In this document: in pieces, positions 41,312 through 49,462 of the stretch
Numbering within the stretch: the stretch's first letter is position 1
How the letters are laid out: every line of letters begins with the position of its first letter
From: Novosphingobium jiangmenense
Lineage (GTDB): Bacteria; Pseudomonadota; Alphaproteobacteria; Sphingomonadales; Sphingomonadaceae
Direction: 5' to 3'
Assembly: GCF_015694345.1 (NCBI RefSeq)
Contig: NZ_JADQDC010000018.1
Coordinates: 1 to 57,573, forward strand
Length of the DNA: 57,573 nt
The notes under the pieces: generated by a model
The model's input: the letters and a program-made list of their open reading frames with translations, nothing else
Told to the model about the DNA's origin: nothing
Databases searched by the model: none
Translations under genes and position numbers: made by a program

Positions 41312-42582
41312 CAGTCCTTCCGCGCCCTCGGAGCAGGCTTGCCGGACGGCGCTCTACGTGGCGCAGCGGGCTTGCCGACGGGCTTTGCCGGGCCTTTCTT
41401 TGGTGGCGCGCCCTTGGCCGGACCAGCACGCTTGCCCGTGGGCTTGCGACCAGCGCTGCCCGCACCCTTTTCGCTGTCGGCGCGCTTGCGGCGTTCGCCG
41501 CGACGCTCCTTGCGGTATTCCTTGGCGTGCTGCTTGGCCGCACGCTTCTGCATGGTCTTTTCAGGGACCAGCTTGGGCGCTTCCAGCGGCAGATCGCCAT
41601 CCTCCTCATAGAAGCCGAGGCTGGCCATGCTCGCCGCGAAGTGTGCCGGAAGCGGCGCGGTCACGTCGATCAGGTCACCTTCGGGATGCTCGATGCGCAG
41701 GCGGCGGGCGTGGAGGTGCATCTTGCGGCTGATCGTGCCGGTCAGGAACGCGGCCTGCCCGCCATACTTGCCATCGCCGACGATGGGGTGGCCGATTGCC
41801 GCCATGTGCACGCGCAACTGGTGCGTGCGCCCGGTCAGCGGCTGCAGTTCTACCCACGAGGCCGAATTGCCCGCACGGCTGATCACGCGATAGCGGCTGC
41901 GCGCCGACTGGCCCTGGCCGCTTTCGTCGACCATCATCTTCTCGCCGCCCGTACCTGGCTGCTTGGCCAGCGGCAGTTCGATCAGCCCGTCCTTCACTTC
42001 CGGCACACCGACGACCAGCGCCCAATAGATCTTGCGCGCCGAACGGCCGGAGAAGTGCTTCGAGAAGAACGCGGCGCTGCCCGGCGTACGCGCGATCAGC
42101 AGGACGCCCGAGGTGTCCTTGTCCAGGCGGTGGACGAGGCGCGGGCGCGGCTCGCCATCGGCGGCATAGGCGTCGAGCAGCCCGTCGACGTGTTCGTGCG
42201 TGCCGCTGCCGCCCTGCGTGGCAAGGCCCGGCGGCTTGTTGAGCACGATCGCGGCGCGGTCCTTTTCGAGCACCATCGATTCGGCCAGCGCAATCTGCTC
42301 CTCGGTCAGCGGCTTGCGTACGCGCTGGCCCTTGATCCCCGCGCCGACCGGCGTGGCATTGCCCGGCGGCACGCGCAGGATCTGCCCGGCCTCCAGCCGC
42401 GTATCGACATCGGCACGCTTGCCGTCGACGCGGATTTGACCGGTGCGCGCCCAGCGCGATACCGTGGCAAAGCCGACCTGCGGCAGATGGCGCTTGAACC
42501 AGCGGTCGAGCCGCGCGCCCGCATCGTCACGGCCGACGGTAAACTGGCGGACGTTGTCGTCCGGAATCTTGCCCCGGCTCAT
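41311..42582 (-). CDS. RluC/RluD-type pseudouridine synthase with long basic tail
   Basis: Predicted 423-residue RNA pseudouridine synthase. Residues about 15-80 form an S4 RNA-binding domain (AGARLDRWFKRHLPQVGFAT, GQIRVDGKRADVDTRLEAGQ); the catalytic aspartate is in HRLDKDTSGVLLIA; LQPLTGRTHQLRVHMAAIGH is the second family motif. About 90 residues at the C-terminus are almost all K, R, P, A and G (KRAAKQHAKEYRKERRGERR, then GKP/AKP repeats), well beyond the catalytic core. It probably modifies 23S rRNA. Its start overlaps crcB by four bases. Confidence 0.92.
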   Translation of the reverse strand: MSRGKIPDDNVRQFTVGRDDAGARLDRWFKRHLPQVGFATVSRWARTGQIRVDGKRADVDTRLEAGQILRVPPGNATPVGAGIKGQRVRKPLTEEQIALAESMVLEKDRAAIVLNKPPGLATQGGSGTHEHVDGLLDAYAADGEPRPRLVHRLDKDTSGVLLIARTPGSAAFFSKHFSGRSARKIYWALVVGVPEVKDGLIELPLAKQPGTGGEKMMVDESGQGQSARSRYRVISRAGNSASWVELQPLTGRTHQLRVHMAAIGHPIVGDGKYGGQAAFLTGTISRKMHLHARRLRIEHPEGDLIDVTAPLPAHFAASMASLGFYEEDGDLPLEAPKLVPEKTMQKRAAKQHAKEYRKERRGERRKRADSEKGAGSAGRKPTGKRAGPAKGAPPKKGPAKPVGKPAAPRRAPSGKPAPRARKD

Positions 42583-42977
42583 GCTGCGCCTCGCATCATC
42601 GAAAGGCCGAGGAACAGGCCGGCCACGCCGCCCAGCAGCGAGCCGAGCGCATAAGTCCCGGCCATGCCATAGAGCCCGCGCTGCATCAGCATGGCGGTTT
42701 CAAGGCTGAAGGCGGAGAAGGTGGTGAAGCCGCCCAATACGCCGACGCCGAGCAGCAGGCGCAGCGATTCGCTGCCATCCTGCCGCGCCAGCCATCCGGC
42801 AAGCACGCCCATCAGCAGGCTGCCGCTGACGTTGATCAGGAAGGTGCCCCAGGGGAACACGGTGTTGGGACCGGAAAAGGCGGTCATGGCGCGGCCCGCA
42901 TGGTATCGCAGCATTGCACCGATGCCACCGCCGATAGCCACGATGGCGGTTGCCGTCAGGGTACTAGGAGAGTTCAT
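42579..42977 (-). CDS. crcB: Fluoride ion transporter CrcB/FluC
   Basis: Predicted 132-residue four-helix membrane protein that exports fluoride as a dimer. It has GGGIGAMLRYHAGRAM, FPWGTFLINVSGSLLMGVLA with the conserved pore asparagine, and GVLGGFTTFSAFSLE with the fluoride-binding phenylalanines. The gene overlaps the pseudouridine synthase gene by four bases. I looked for a fluoride riboswitch in the 185 bp upstream and saw none. Confidence 0.94.
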   Translation of the reverse strand: MNSPSTLTATAIVAIGGGIGAMLRYHAGRAMTAFSGPNTVFPWGTFLINVSGSLLMGVLAGWLARQDGSESLRLLLGVGVLGGFTTFSAFSLETAMLMQRGLYGMAGTYALGSLLGGVAGLFLGLSMMRGAA

Positions 42978-43162
42978 CCGCCGCCCTTAGCCTCATGGCC
43001 TGCAAAATGCACGACATTGCTTGCCTTTGAGGGCCGTTTTGACTAATGGCGCTCCCGTTCGGGCCGGTCCTGTACGGATTCGGCTTGTTTTGTGTTTCCA
43101 GATTCGTGGTGACTCCCGCCGGTTACGCGGGCTCTCGCCGACAGATTGAGGTGTAGCGGTTT

Positions 43163-43369
43163 ATGCAGATTCTCGTTCGCGATAACAACGTCGACCAGGC
43201 TCTTCGTGCACTCAAGAAGAAGCTGCAGCGTGAAGGCGTGTATCGCGAAATGAAGCTGCGTCGCCACTTCGAGAAGCCCTCGGAAAAGCGCGCTCGCGAA
43301 AAGGCTGCCGCTGTTCGCCGCGCCCGCAAGCTCGAGCGCAAGCGCCAGGAGCGCGACGGCGTCAAGTAA
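43163..43369 (+). CDS. rpsU: 30S ribosomal protein S21
   Basis: Predicted 68-residue basic protein, the small-subunit protein S21, which helps initiation. It begins MQILVRDNNVDQALRALKKK and continues REMKLRRHFEKPSEKRAREK, a standard alphaproteobacterial sequence. GATTGAGGTG lies before the ATG. Two GANTC sites (43101 and 43111) occur in its leader. An intrinsic terminator follows, so it is monocistronic. Confidence 0.96.
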   Translation: MQILVRDNNVDQALRALKKKLQREGVYREMKLRRHFEKPSEKRAREKAAAVRRARKLERKRQERDGVK

Positions 43370-43430
43370 GAAGGATCGGGGCGGAAACGCTCCATCTGGC
43401 TACTTGCCGACAGCGCCCTGATGGGCCAAG

Positions 43431-43457
43431 AGGGCGCCGCAAACCGGCGCCCTTTTT
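43431..43457 (+). terminator. Intrinsic terminator of rpsU
   Basis: AGGGCGCCG and CGGCGCCCT, perfect nine-base arms with a CAAAC loop, followed by TTTTT with the last arm base. It is about 60 bp after the rpsU stop. Confidence 0.92.
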
Positions 43458-43480
43458 CGTGGGCTTCGGCAAGGTCATTC

Positions 43481-43518
43481 GAATCATCCGGCGCGATTCG
43501 CTTCGTGAGTCGCGACTC
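43481..43518 (+). promoter_or_regulatory. Four GANTC methylation sites in 38 bp before the FKBP gene
   Basis: GAATC (43481), GATTC (43495), GAGTC (43507) and GACTC (43514) all lie within 38 bp, and the last two form the palindrome GAGTCGCGACTC. GANTC is the target of the alphaproteobacterial cell-cycle methylase CcrM, and clusters in promoters can tie expression to replication through GcrA. The ATG of the FKBP gene is 12 bp on. Confidence 0.6.
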
Positions 43519-43530
43519 CAGGGGGAAAGC

Positions 43531-44097
43531 ATGTCGGAAATCACCCGCGTTCCGCTCCAGCCCGTCGCCAAGGGCTCCGTCGGCAAGATCTGGCTCGGCG
43601 TCATCGCCGCTGTCGTGCTCGGCTCGGGCGTCGCCTATGGCACCCGCTACAAAGGCGTCGAGATCGAGACGGTCAAGGCCGGTACCGGCGCATCGCCGAC
43701 GAAGTCTGACGTGGCGCTGATCAACTATGTCGGCCGGCTTGCCAGCGGCAAGGAATTCGACCGTGGCGAGAAGGCAGTGCTGCCGCTCGAAACCGTGATC
43801 CCCGGCTTCTCCGAAGGTCTTTCGAAGATGCAGAAGGGCGGCAAGTACGTCCTCGAGATCCCGGCTGAAAAGGCCTACGGTGCCGAGGAAAAGCGCAATC
43901 CGCAGACCGGCGAAGTGGTGATCCCGGCCAATTCGGACCTCGTCTTCGAAATTGAACTGATCGACTTCAAGAGCGCCGCCGAGCTTGAGCAGCAGCGCAT
44001 GATGCTCGAACAGATGCAGAAGATGCAGGGCGGGGCAGGGGCAGCTCCGGGCGGCGCGCCGATGCCGATGCCGCCGATGCCGGCTCCGCAACCCTGA
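43531..44097 (+). CDS. Membrane-anchored FKBP-type peptidyl-prolyl isomerase
   Basis: Predicted 188-residue protein with one N-terminal membrane helix (residues about 17-34, GKIWLGVIAAVVLGSGVAYG) and an FKBP domain: KSDVALINYVGRLASGKEFD, VIPGFSEGLSKMQKGGKYVL, IPAEKAYGAEE and VFEIELIDF. It catalyses proline isomerisation, here likely in the periplasm. The C-terminus is glutamine/methionine-rich, then ends in a proline/methionine repeat (PMPMPPMPAPQP). GGGGGAAA precedes the start. A terminator-like hairpin follows, so it is probably transcribed alone. Confidence 0.93.
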   Translation: MSEITRVPLQPVAKGSVGKIWLGVIAAVVLGSGVAYGTRYKGVEIETVKAGTGASPTKSDVALINYVGRLASGKEFDRGEKAVLPLETVIPGFSEGLSKMQKGGKYVLEIPAEKAYGAEEKRNPQTGEVVIPANSDLVFEIELIDFKSAAELEQQRMMLEQMQKMQGGAGAAPGGAPMPMPPMPAPQP

Positions 44098-44140
44098 TCG
44101 AGGCCGGGCGTCCCCTGCGGGACGGCCTCGGCTTGAAGCA

Positions 44141-44176
44141 CGCCGTGCGCTCTGGTAGCGCGCGGCGTTCCTTTTT
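44141..44176 (+). terminator. Terminator-like hairpin between the FKBP gene and gatC
   Basis: CGCCGTGCGC pairs with GCGCGCGGCG (one mismatch) across a seven-base loop, and CCTTTTT follows shortly after. A second stem (GAGGCC...GGCCTC, 44100-44129) lies just before it. Confidence 0.7.
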
Positions 44177-44197
44177 CTCTGTCGCGAGTATCCGACA

Positions 44198-44500
44198 ATG
44201 TCCGTAGATACCGCCACCGTGGCCAAGATCGCCTCGCTGGCCCGCATCAAGGTTACCGAGGCCGATCTTTCGGCCATGGTCCCCGAACTCAACGGCATCC
44301 TCGCCTGGGTCGAACAACTCGGCGAAGTGGACGTGACCGGCATCGAGCCGATGACCGCCGTGATCCCCAACCATCAGCGCCTGCGCGACGATGTCGTCAA
44401 CGCCGACCCGCTGACCGGCGGTGACATGCGCGATGCGGTGCTGGCCAATGCGCCCGCGCCCGAACATGGCTTCTTCGGCGTGCCCAAGGTGATCGAATAA
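44198..44500 (+). CDS. gatC: Asp-tRNA(Asn)/Glu-tRNA(Gln) amidotransferase subunit C
   Basis: Predicted 100-residue GatC, which holds the A and B subunits of the amidotransferase together. It begins SVDTATVAKIASLARIKVTE and contains VEQLGEVDVTGIEPM, the usual signature. Its stop overlaps the gatA start by one base (TAATG). The enzyme makes Gln-tRNA or Asn-tRNA from misacylated precursors. Confidence 0.96.
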   Translation: MSVDTATVAKIASLARIKVTEADLSAMVPELNGILAWVEQLGEVDVTGIEPMTAVIPNHQRLRDDVVNADPLTGGDMRDAVLANAPAPEHGFFGVPKVIE

Positions 44501-45984
44501 TGACGAATATTACTGATCTCGGCATTGCCGCCATCCGCGATGGCGTGGCCAAGGGCACATTTTCCGCCACCGAAGTCGCCACCGCCTTCAACGCGGCGGT
44601 AGAGGCCGCGCAGCCCGCCCTGAATGCCTTCATCGTCACCACGCCCGAAAAGGCGCTGGAAGCTGCCGCCAAGGTCGATGCGGACCGCGCTGCCGGCAAG
44701 CCGCTCGGCACCATGGCGGGCGTCCCCATCGGCATGAAGGACCTGTTTGCCACCAAGGGCACGCAGACCACCGCTGCATCGAAGATCCTCGAAGGCTTCA
44801 AGCCGCAGTATGAATCGACCGTTTCGCAGAAGCTGTGGGACGCGGGCGCGGGCATGCTCGGCAAGCTCAACCTCGACCAGTTCGCGATGGGCTCGTCGAA
44901 CGAGACCTCGGCCTTCGGGAACGTGATCTCGCCGTGGCGCCGCCCTGGTGATACCGCGCCGCTGGCACCCGGTGGCTCCTCGGGCGGATCGTCCGCTGCG
45001 GTCGCCGCGCGCATCGCCCCTGCCGCCACCGGCACCGACACTGGCGGCTCGATCCGACAGCCCGCCGCCTTCACCGGTATTTCCGGCATCAAGCCGACTT
45101 ATGGCCGCTGCTCGCGCTGGGGCGTCGTCGCCTTCGCCTCCTCGCTCGACCAGGCCGGCGCCATGGCCCATGACGTGACCGACTGCGCGATCATGCTCGA
45201 AGCCATGGCCGGGTTTGACCCGAAGGATTCCACCAGCCTCAACCTGCCCGTCCCCGAATGGACCGCAAGCCTCAATGCCGACATGCGCGGCAAGAAGGTC
45301 GGCATCCCGCGCGAATACCGCCTCGAGGGGATGGACCCCGACGTTGCAAAGAGCTGGGACGATGGCATCGCCTGGCTGAAGGATGCAGGCGCGGAGATCG
45401 TCGAGATCAGCCTGCCGCATACCAAGTACGCGCTGCCGACCTACTACATCATCGCGCCTGCCGAAGCCTCGTCGAATCTCGCCCGCTACGATGGCGTGCG
45501 CTACGGCTTGCGCGATCTGCCCGATGGCGCCGGCCTGCAGGACATGTACGCCGCGACCCGCGCCGCCGGGTTTGGTCCGGAAGTGAAGCGCCGCATCATG
45601 ATCGGCACCTATGTGCTCTCGGCGGGCTTCTACGATGCCTACTACACCCAGGCGCAGAAGGTCCGCACGCTGATCGCGCGCGATTTCACCAATGCGTTCA
45701 TGGACGTCGATGTGATCCTCGTTCCCACCGCGCCGTCCTCGGCCTTCGCCTTGGGCGAAAAGAGCGCCGACCCGCTGGAGATGTACCTGAACGACGTGTT
45801 CTCGGTGCCCGCCAGCCTTGCCGGGCTCCCGGCGATGTCGGTGCCTGCCGGGCTTGACCGCAACGGCTTGCCATTGGGCCTGCAGGTCATCGGCAAGGCG
45901 TTCGACGAACAGGGCGTGCTCAATGCCAGCCTCGCCCTCGAACAGCGCGCGCAGTTCTCGGCGCGTCCGGAGAAGTGGTGGTAA
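44500..45984 (+). CDS. gatA: Asp-tRNA(Asn)/Glu-tRNA(Gln) amidotransferase subunit A
   Basis: Predicted 494-residue amidase subunit that releases ammonia from glutamine for the B subunit. The catalytic lysine is in GVPIGMKDLF, and the Ser-cisSer region reads PGGSSGGSSAAVAARIAP followed by GTDTGGSIRQPAAF. Family length is normal. The acyltransferase gene follows and may overlap or start 30 bp on, and gatB lies after that, so the three gat genes are not contiguous. Confidence 0.97.
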   Translation: MTNITDLGIAAIRDGVAKGTFSATEVATAFNAAVEAAQPALNAFIVTTPEKALEAAAKVDADRAAGKPLGTMAGVPIGMKDLFATKGTQTTAASKILEGFKPQYESTVSQKLWDAGAGMLGKLNLDQFAMGSSNETSAFGNVISPWRRPGDTAPLAPGGSSGGSSAAVAARIAPAATGTDTGGSIRQPAAFTGISGIKPTYGRCSRWGVVAFASSLDQAGAMAHDVTDCAIMLEAMAGFDPKDSTSLNLPVPEWTASLNADMRGKKVGIPREYRLEGMDPDVAKSWDDGIAWLKDAGAEIVEISLPHTKYALPTYYIIAPAEASSNLARYDGVRYGLRDLPDGAGLQDMYAATRAAGFGPEVKRRIMIGTYVLSAGFYDAYYTQAQKVRTLIARDFTNAFMDVDVILVPTAPSSAFALGEKSADPLEMYLNDVFSVPASLAGLPAMSVPAGLDRNGLPLGLQVIGKAFDEQGVLNASLALEQRAQFSARPEKWW

Positions 45985-46013
45985 GACACTCGACCGGCGG
46001 GAGCGGCGGGGCG

Positions 46014-47132
46014 GTGAAACCGTTGCGCTATCCCGTCCTCGATTCCCTGCGCGGGATTGCGGCGCTGGCGGTGGTGTTTCACCACATCCCGACCGTCGCC
46101 GGGATCTCGGCGGCTGGCTTCGACCTGCATTTCGGCCGCATGGTCGATCTGTTCTTCATCCTGTCGGGCTTCGTCATTGCCGCGTCCTATGGCGCGAAGC
46201 TCTCGGCCGGCTTCCCGTTCTCGCGCTTCATCTGGCTGCGCTGGGGCCGCGTCTGGCCGCTCCATGCCGCGATGATCGCGGTCTTCGCGCTGTCGATGCT
46301 GGTGCTGGGCGTGCTGCGGCCGGAACTGCGTACGCATGGCCTTCTGGCCGGGCGCAACGATCCGGCGGACCTGCCGATCGCCTTCCTACTGCTTCAGGGC
46401 GTGGTGCCATCGCTCGGCCCTATCTGGAACCACCCGAGCTGGTCGGTCTCGGTGGAGATGCTGCTCTATCTCCTAGCTGCCGCAGGTTGGCGGATCGCGG
46501 GGGAGCGCGTGTGGCTGGCATGGCTCGCGCTGGCGGTGGCGGTGCTGACGTTCACGACCTCCGACGGTGATTTCTTCGGCCTGACCTCCAACATCGGACG
46601 CGGGATTGCCGGGTTCGGCCTCGGCCTTGCGCTGCACCGTGCGTGGGAGCGCTCGACTCCTCCTGCGATCCCCGTCGCCGCCGCGACTGCGCTGGAACTG
46701 GCGGCCTTCGTCGCGGTCGGTGCAGTGCTGTGGGGCAGCGGGAGCCTGCTGGCGTTCGACCTTGCTGCCACTGCGCTCGTCGCATTGGGCGTCCTGCAGC
46801 GCGGGCTGGTCTCGCGCCTGCTTTGCGCTGCGCCGTTCCAGTGGCTCGGGACGATGTCCTACGCGCTCTACATCGTCCATGTCTTCGTGATCGGCCGCGT
46901 GTTCGATCTCCTCGCGGTGCTGCAGCCCCGCCTCGGGCTGATGATTGCCGATACCGTGATCGGCGGTCAGGACGCGCTGGTGGGGCCGGGCTGGCAGGCC
47001 GATGCGATGAAGCTGCTGATCATGGCGCTGTGCCTGATCGTCGCGGTGCCTTTCGCGAAGCTGATCGAGCAACCGGCGCGGGCGTGGTCGCGGCGCATGG
47101 CCGGGCAACCCATGCCGAAACCGGCCAATTGA
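46014..47132 (+). CDS. Acyltransferase 3 (OafA/YrhL-like) membrane protein between gatA and gatB
   Basis: Predicted 372-residue integral membrane acyltransferase of the family that O-acetylates or O-acylates surface sugars. It opens with PVLDSLRGIAALAVVFHH and DLFFILSGFVIAASYG, with the active-site histidine in the first part, and has about ten hydrophobic helices, including WNHPSWSVSVEMLLYLLAAA. The GTG at 46014 has GGCGGGAG upstream; an in-frame GTG at 45975 would extend it by 13 residues into the end of gatA. Context says nothing of its target; a polysaccharide, lipid A or peptidoglycan acceptor is possible. It lies on the gat transcript with no terminator on either side. Confidence 0.88.
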   Translation: MKPLRYPVLDSLRGIAALAVVFHHIPTVAGISAAGFDLHFGRMVDLFFILSGFVIAASYGAKLSAGFPFSRFIWLRWGRVWPLHAAMIAVFALSMLVLGVLRPELRTHGLLAGRNDPADLPIAFLLLQGVVPSLGPIWNHPSWSVSVEMLLYLLAAAGWRIAGERVWLAWLALAVAVLTFTTSDGDFFGLTSNIGRGIAGFGLGLALHRAWERSTPPAIPVAAATALELAAFVAVGAVLWGSGSLLAFDLAATALVALGVLQRGLVSRLLCAAPFQWLGTMSYALYIVHVFVIGRVFDLLAVLQPRLGLMIADTVIGGQDALVGPGWQADAMKLLIMALCLIVAVPFAKLIEQPARAWSRRMAGQPMPKPAN

Positions 47133-47172
47133 CCCCTTTCCAACCCATCCCTCACACCTTATCGGGCGGATC

Positions 47173-48681
47173 ATGAGCGAATATCGTATCCAGGGCGCAA
47201 CCGGCGAATGGGAGGTCGTGATCGGCCTCGAAGTCCACGCGCAGGTCACTTCCAACGCCAAGCTGTTCTCGGGCGCGGCGACCGCGTTCGGTGCCGAGCC
47301 GAACACGCAGGTCAGCCTTGTCGACGCGGCGATGCCCGGCATGCTCCCGGTGCCGAACATGGAGTGCATCCGCCAGGCGGTGCGCACCGGCATGGCGATC
47401 AACGCCCAGATCAACAAGTGGTCGCGGTTCGACCGCAAGAACTACTTCTACGCCGACCTTCCGCAGGGCTACCAGATCAGCCAGCTCTACCACCCGATCG
47501 TGGGCGAGGGTTCGATCGAGATCCAGCTCGACGACAAGAATCCCGAGAGCCTCAAGACCATCGGGATCGAGCGCATCCACGTCGAGCAGGACGCCGGCAA
47601 GCTGATGCACGATCAGCACCCGACGATGTCCTATGTCGATCTCAACCGCTCGGGCGTGGCGCTGATGGAAATCGTCAGCCGCCCGGACATGCGCTCGCCC
47701 GCCGAAGCCGGGGCTTACCTGTCGAAGCTGCGCACGATCCTGCGCTATGTGGGCAGTTGCGATGGCAACATGGACCAGGGCTCGATGCGCGCCGACGTCA
47801 ACGTCTCGGTCCGCCGGGTTTCAGACAAGCCGGGGGGCGAGCCCTTCGGCACCCGCACCGAGACCAAGAACGTCAACTCGGTCCGCTTCGTCATGGCCGT
47901 GGTCGAGCAGGAGGCCAGGCGCCAGGTCGCGGTGATCGAAGACGGCGGCACGGTGGTGCAGGAAACGCGGCTCTACGATCCCGAACGCAACGAGACCCGC
48001 TCGATGCGCTCGAAGGAAGACGCGCACGATTACCGCTACTTCCCCGATCCCGACCTGCTCCCGCTCGAGCTTGACGATGCCTTCCTCGAGGAATGCCGCG
48101 CGTCGTTGCCCGAACTGCCCGACGCCAAGCGCCATCGCTACGAGACCGCGCTCGGCCTGTCGGCCTACAACGCGGGCGTGCTGACGGCGGACGTCGAGAC
48201 CGCGCGCTGGTTCGAGGCGCTGCTGGCCGAGACCGCCGCGAAGGCGAAGAAGCCGGAAGCGGAAGTTGCCAAGCAGGCCGCCAACTGGCTGATCTCCGAA
48301 CTGTTCGGCGCGCTCAACAAGCTTGGCAAGGGCCTCGACAATTCGCCCGTCACCCCGGCGGCGGGCGCGGAACTGCTGGCGCTGGTCACCGATGGCACGA
48401 TCTCCGGCTCGATTGCCAAGCAGGTGCTGGAAAAGATGCTCGAGAGCGGCGACGGCGCTGCCGCCATCGTCGAGCGCGAGGGCCTCAAGCAGACCTCCGA
48501 CACCGGCGCGATCGAAGCGGCGATTGACGGCATCCTTGCCGCAAATGCCGACAAGGTCGAGCAGTACAAGGCTGGCAAGGAAGCCCTGTTCGGCTTCTTC
48601 GTCGGCCAGACGATGAAGGCGATGCAGGGCAAGGCCAACCCCGGCGTGGTCAACGAACTGCTGAAGAAGAAGCTGGCCTGA
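47173..48681 (+). CDS. gatB: Asp-tRNA(Asn)/Glu-tRNA(Gln) amidotransferase subunit B
   Basis: Predicted 502-residue GatB, the kinase/transamidase subunit that binds the misacylated tRNA. It begins WEVVIGLEVHAQVTSNAKLF, has GTRTETKNVNSVRF and RSMRSKEDAHDYRYFPDPDL, and ends with the helical tail domain FFVGQTMKAMQGKANPGVVN. Position after the acyltransferase gene, 40 bp on. Some ribosome-binding potential lies in CGGGCGG before the ATG, though weak. Confidence 0.97.
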   Translation: MSEYRIQGATGEWEVVIGLEVHAQVTSNAKLFSGAATAFGAEPNTQVSLVDAAMPGMLPVPNMECIRQAVRTGMAINAQINKWSRFDRKNYFYADLPQGYQISQLYHPIVGEGSIEIQLDDKNPESLKTIGIERIHVEQDAGKLMHDQHPTMSYVDLNRSGVALMEIVSRPDMRSPAEAGAYLSKLRTILRYVGSCDGNMDQGSMRADVNVSVRRVSDKPGGEPFGTRTETKNVNSVRFVMAVVEQEARRQVAVIEDGGTVVQETRLYDPERNETRSMRSKEDAHDYRYFPDPDLLPLELDDAFLEECRASLPELPDAKRHRYETALGLSAYNAGVLTADVETARWFEALLAETAAKAKKPEAEVAKQAANWLISELFGALNKLGKGLDNSPVTPAAGAELLALVTDGTISGSIAKQVLEKMLESGDGAAAIVEREGLKQTSDTGAIEAAIDGILAANADKVEQYKAGKEALFGFFVGQTMKAMQGKANPGVVNELLKKKLA

Positions 48682-48771
48682 CGGTTCGGCGGGCGCAAGG
48701 CTCCGTTGGTGCTACCTGCCGGAACGCAGGCGCGCGGGGGCCGTTGCCTCTCGTAAACTGAGAGGTGCCTT

Positions 48772-48954
48772 ATGAACACTTGGGACATGACCGGCACGCT
48801 GGCCATCGTCACGCTCGTGGCCGGTCTGCTCATCGGCGTGTTTCTGCTGATGCGTTTCCTGAGCAAGCGCGGAAACCGCCATCCGATGGAAGGCGAACGC
48901 GAACGCAACTACGAGCAGATGCAGCGAGAGGCCGAAGCCCGCGGCGATTCATGA
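48772..48954 (+). CDS. Small single-pass membrane protein
   Basis: Predicted 60-residue protein with one membrane segment at residues 7-28 (GTLAIVTLVAGLLIGVFLLM) and a charged tail rich in R and E. ACTGAGAGG precedes the ATG, a good ribosome site. The helical tail may bind a partner. No function is known to me. A strong convergent hairpin terminator follows immediately. Confidence 0.75.
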   Translation: MNTWDMTGTLAIVTLVAGLLIGVFLLMRFLSKRGNRHPMEGERERNYEQMQREAEARGDS

Positions 48955-48956
48955 AG

Positions 48957-48989
48957 AAGGGGGAGCAGACGCGCAGTCCGCTCCCCCTT
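48957..48989. terminator. Bidirectional terminator
   Basis: AAGGGGGAGC and GCTCCCCCTT arms, perfect over ten bases, lie between the ends of the rightward small gene (48772-48954) and the leftward gene (49013-49309). It can serve both. Confidence 0.8.
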
Positions 48990-49012
48990 CCTCGTTCACA
49001 CGTTCTTAGCGA

Positions 49013-49309
49013 TCAGGCGCGGGTGCCTTCCATCGGGAAGGTGCCGAACATGCCTGCGGTGACCTTGCCGTCGAGCTTGTCGCCGTCGACCGTGGCGGTG
49101 CAATCCAGCGTCATCGGCATGGGCACGGTCATCTTCATCTGCCAGGTCAGCGTGTTGCCATCGACCTTGCCGTTCTCGACATCCATCGAGCCCATCTGGC
49201 CGCTGTTGGTGCCGGTGAAGCTGTCGCCGTCGACATTGACGGTGAAGGTGCTGGTCTGGTCGCCCATGGGGGTACGCGTCACGCAATTGTAGGTGCCGGC
49301 AACGGACAT
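49013..49309 (-). CDS. Small beta-rich protein of unknown function
   Basis: Predicted 98-residue protein without signal peptide, made of short alternating strands with Gly/Asp turns (TSTFTVNVDGDSFTGTNSGQ, VDGNTLTWQMKMTVPMPMTL, CTATVDGDKLDGKVTAGMFG). Such a pattern suggests a small beta-barrel or lipocalin-like ligand-binding fold. The start codon has CGGGAGAG upstream, the same strong site used by the catabolic genes at the left of the window. It is transcribed alone, between two terminators. No enzyme motif is visible. Confidence 0.75.
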   Translation of the reverse strand: MSVAGTYNCVTRTPMGDQTSTFTVNVDGDSFTGTNSGQMGSMDVENGKVDGNTLTWQMKMTVPMPMTLDCTATVDGDKLDGKVTAGMFGTFPMEGTRA

Positions 49310-49410
49310 CGGTGCTCTCCCGTTATGGTGTGCTGACGGGTAGTTTATCTACAAACGTGTCAATAGCAAGGCGCGCCTCGTGACGAAGCGTTGCCCCGGT
49401 TGGCGGCACG

Positions 49411-49440
49411 AAAAAGGGGGCGCACTTGCAGCGCGCCCCC
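49411..49440 (-). terminator. Intrinsic terminator of the M16 peptidase gene
   Basis: On the minus strand GGGGGCGCGC pairs with GCGCCCCC around a short loop and is followed by TTTTT. It lies 22 bp after the stop of the gene 49463-52321. Confidence 0.88.
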
Positions 49441-49462
49441 CGGTTCGCTTGAAGCAGCGGCC

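Noticed and set aside
42978..43162. Fluoride riboswitch before crcB
   Set aside because: The conserved loop and pseudoknot sequences of the crcB motif were not seen on the minus strand in this gap.
45975..46013. Start of the acyltransferase at GTG 45975
   Set aside because: It lies inside the end of gatA without a ribosome site; GTG 46014 has GGCGGGAG in front and gives the standard family N-terminus. Not fully excluded.
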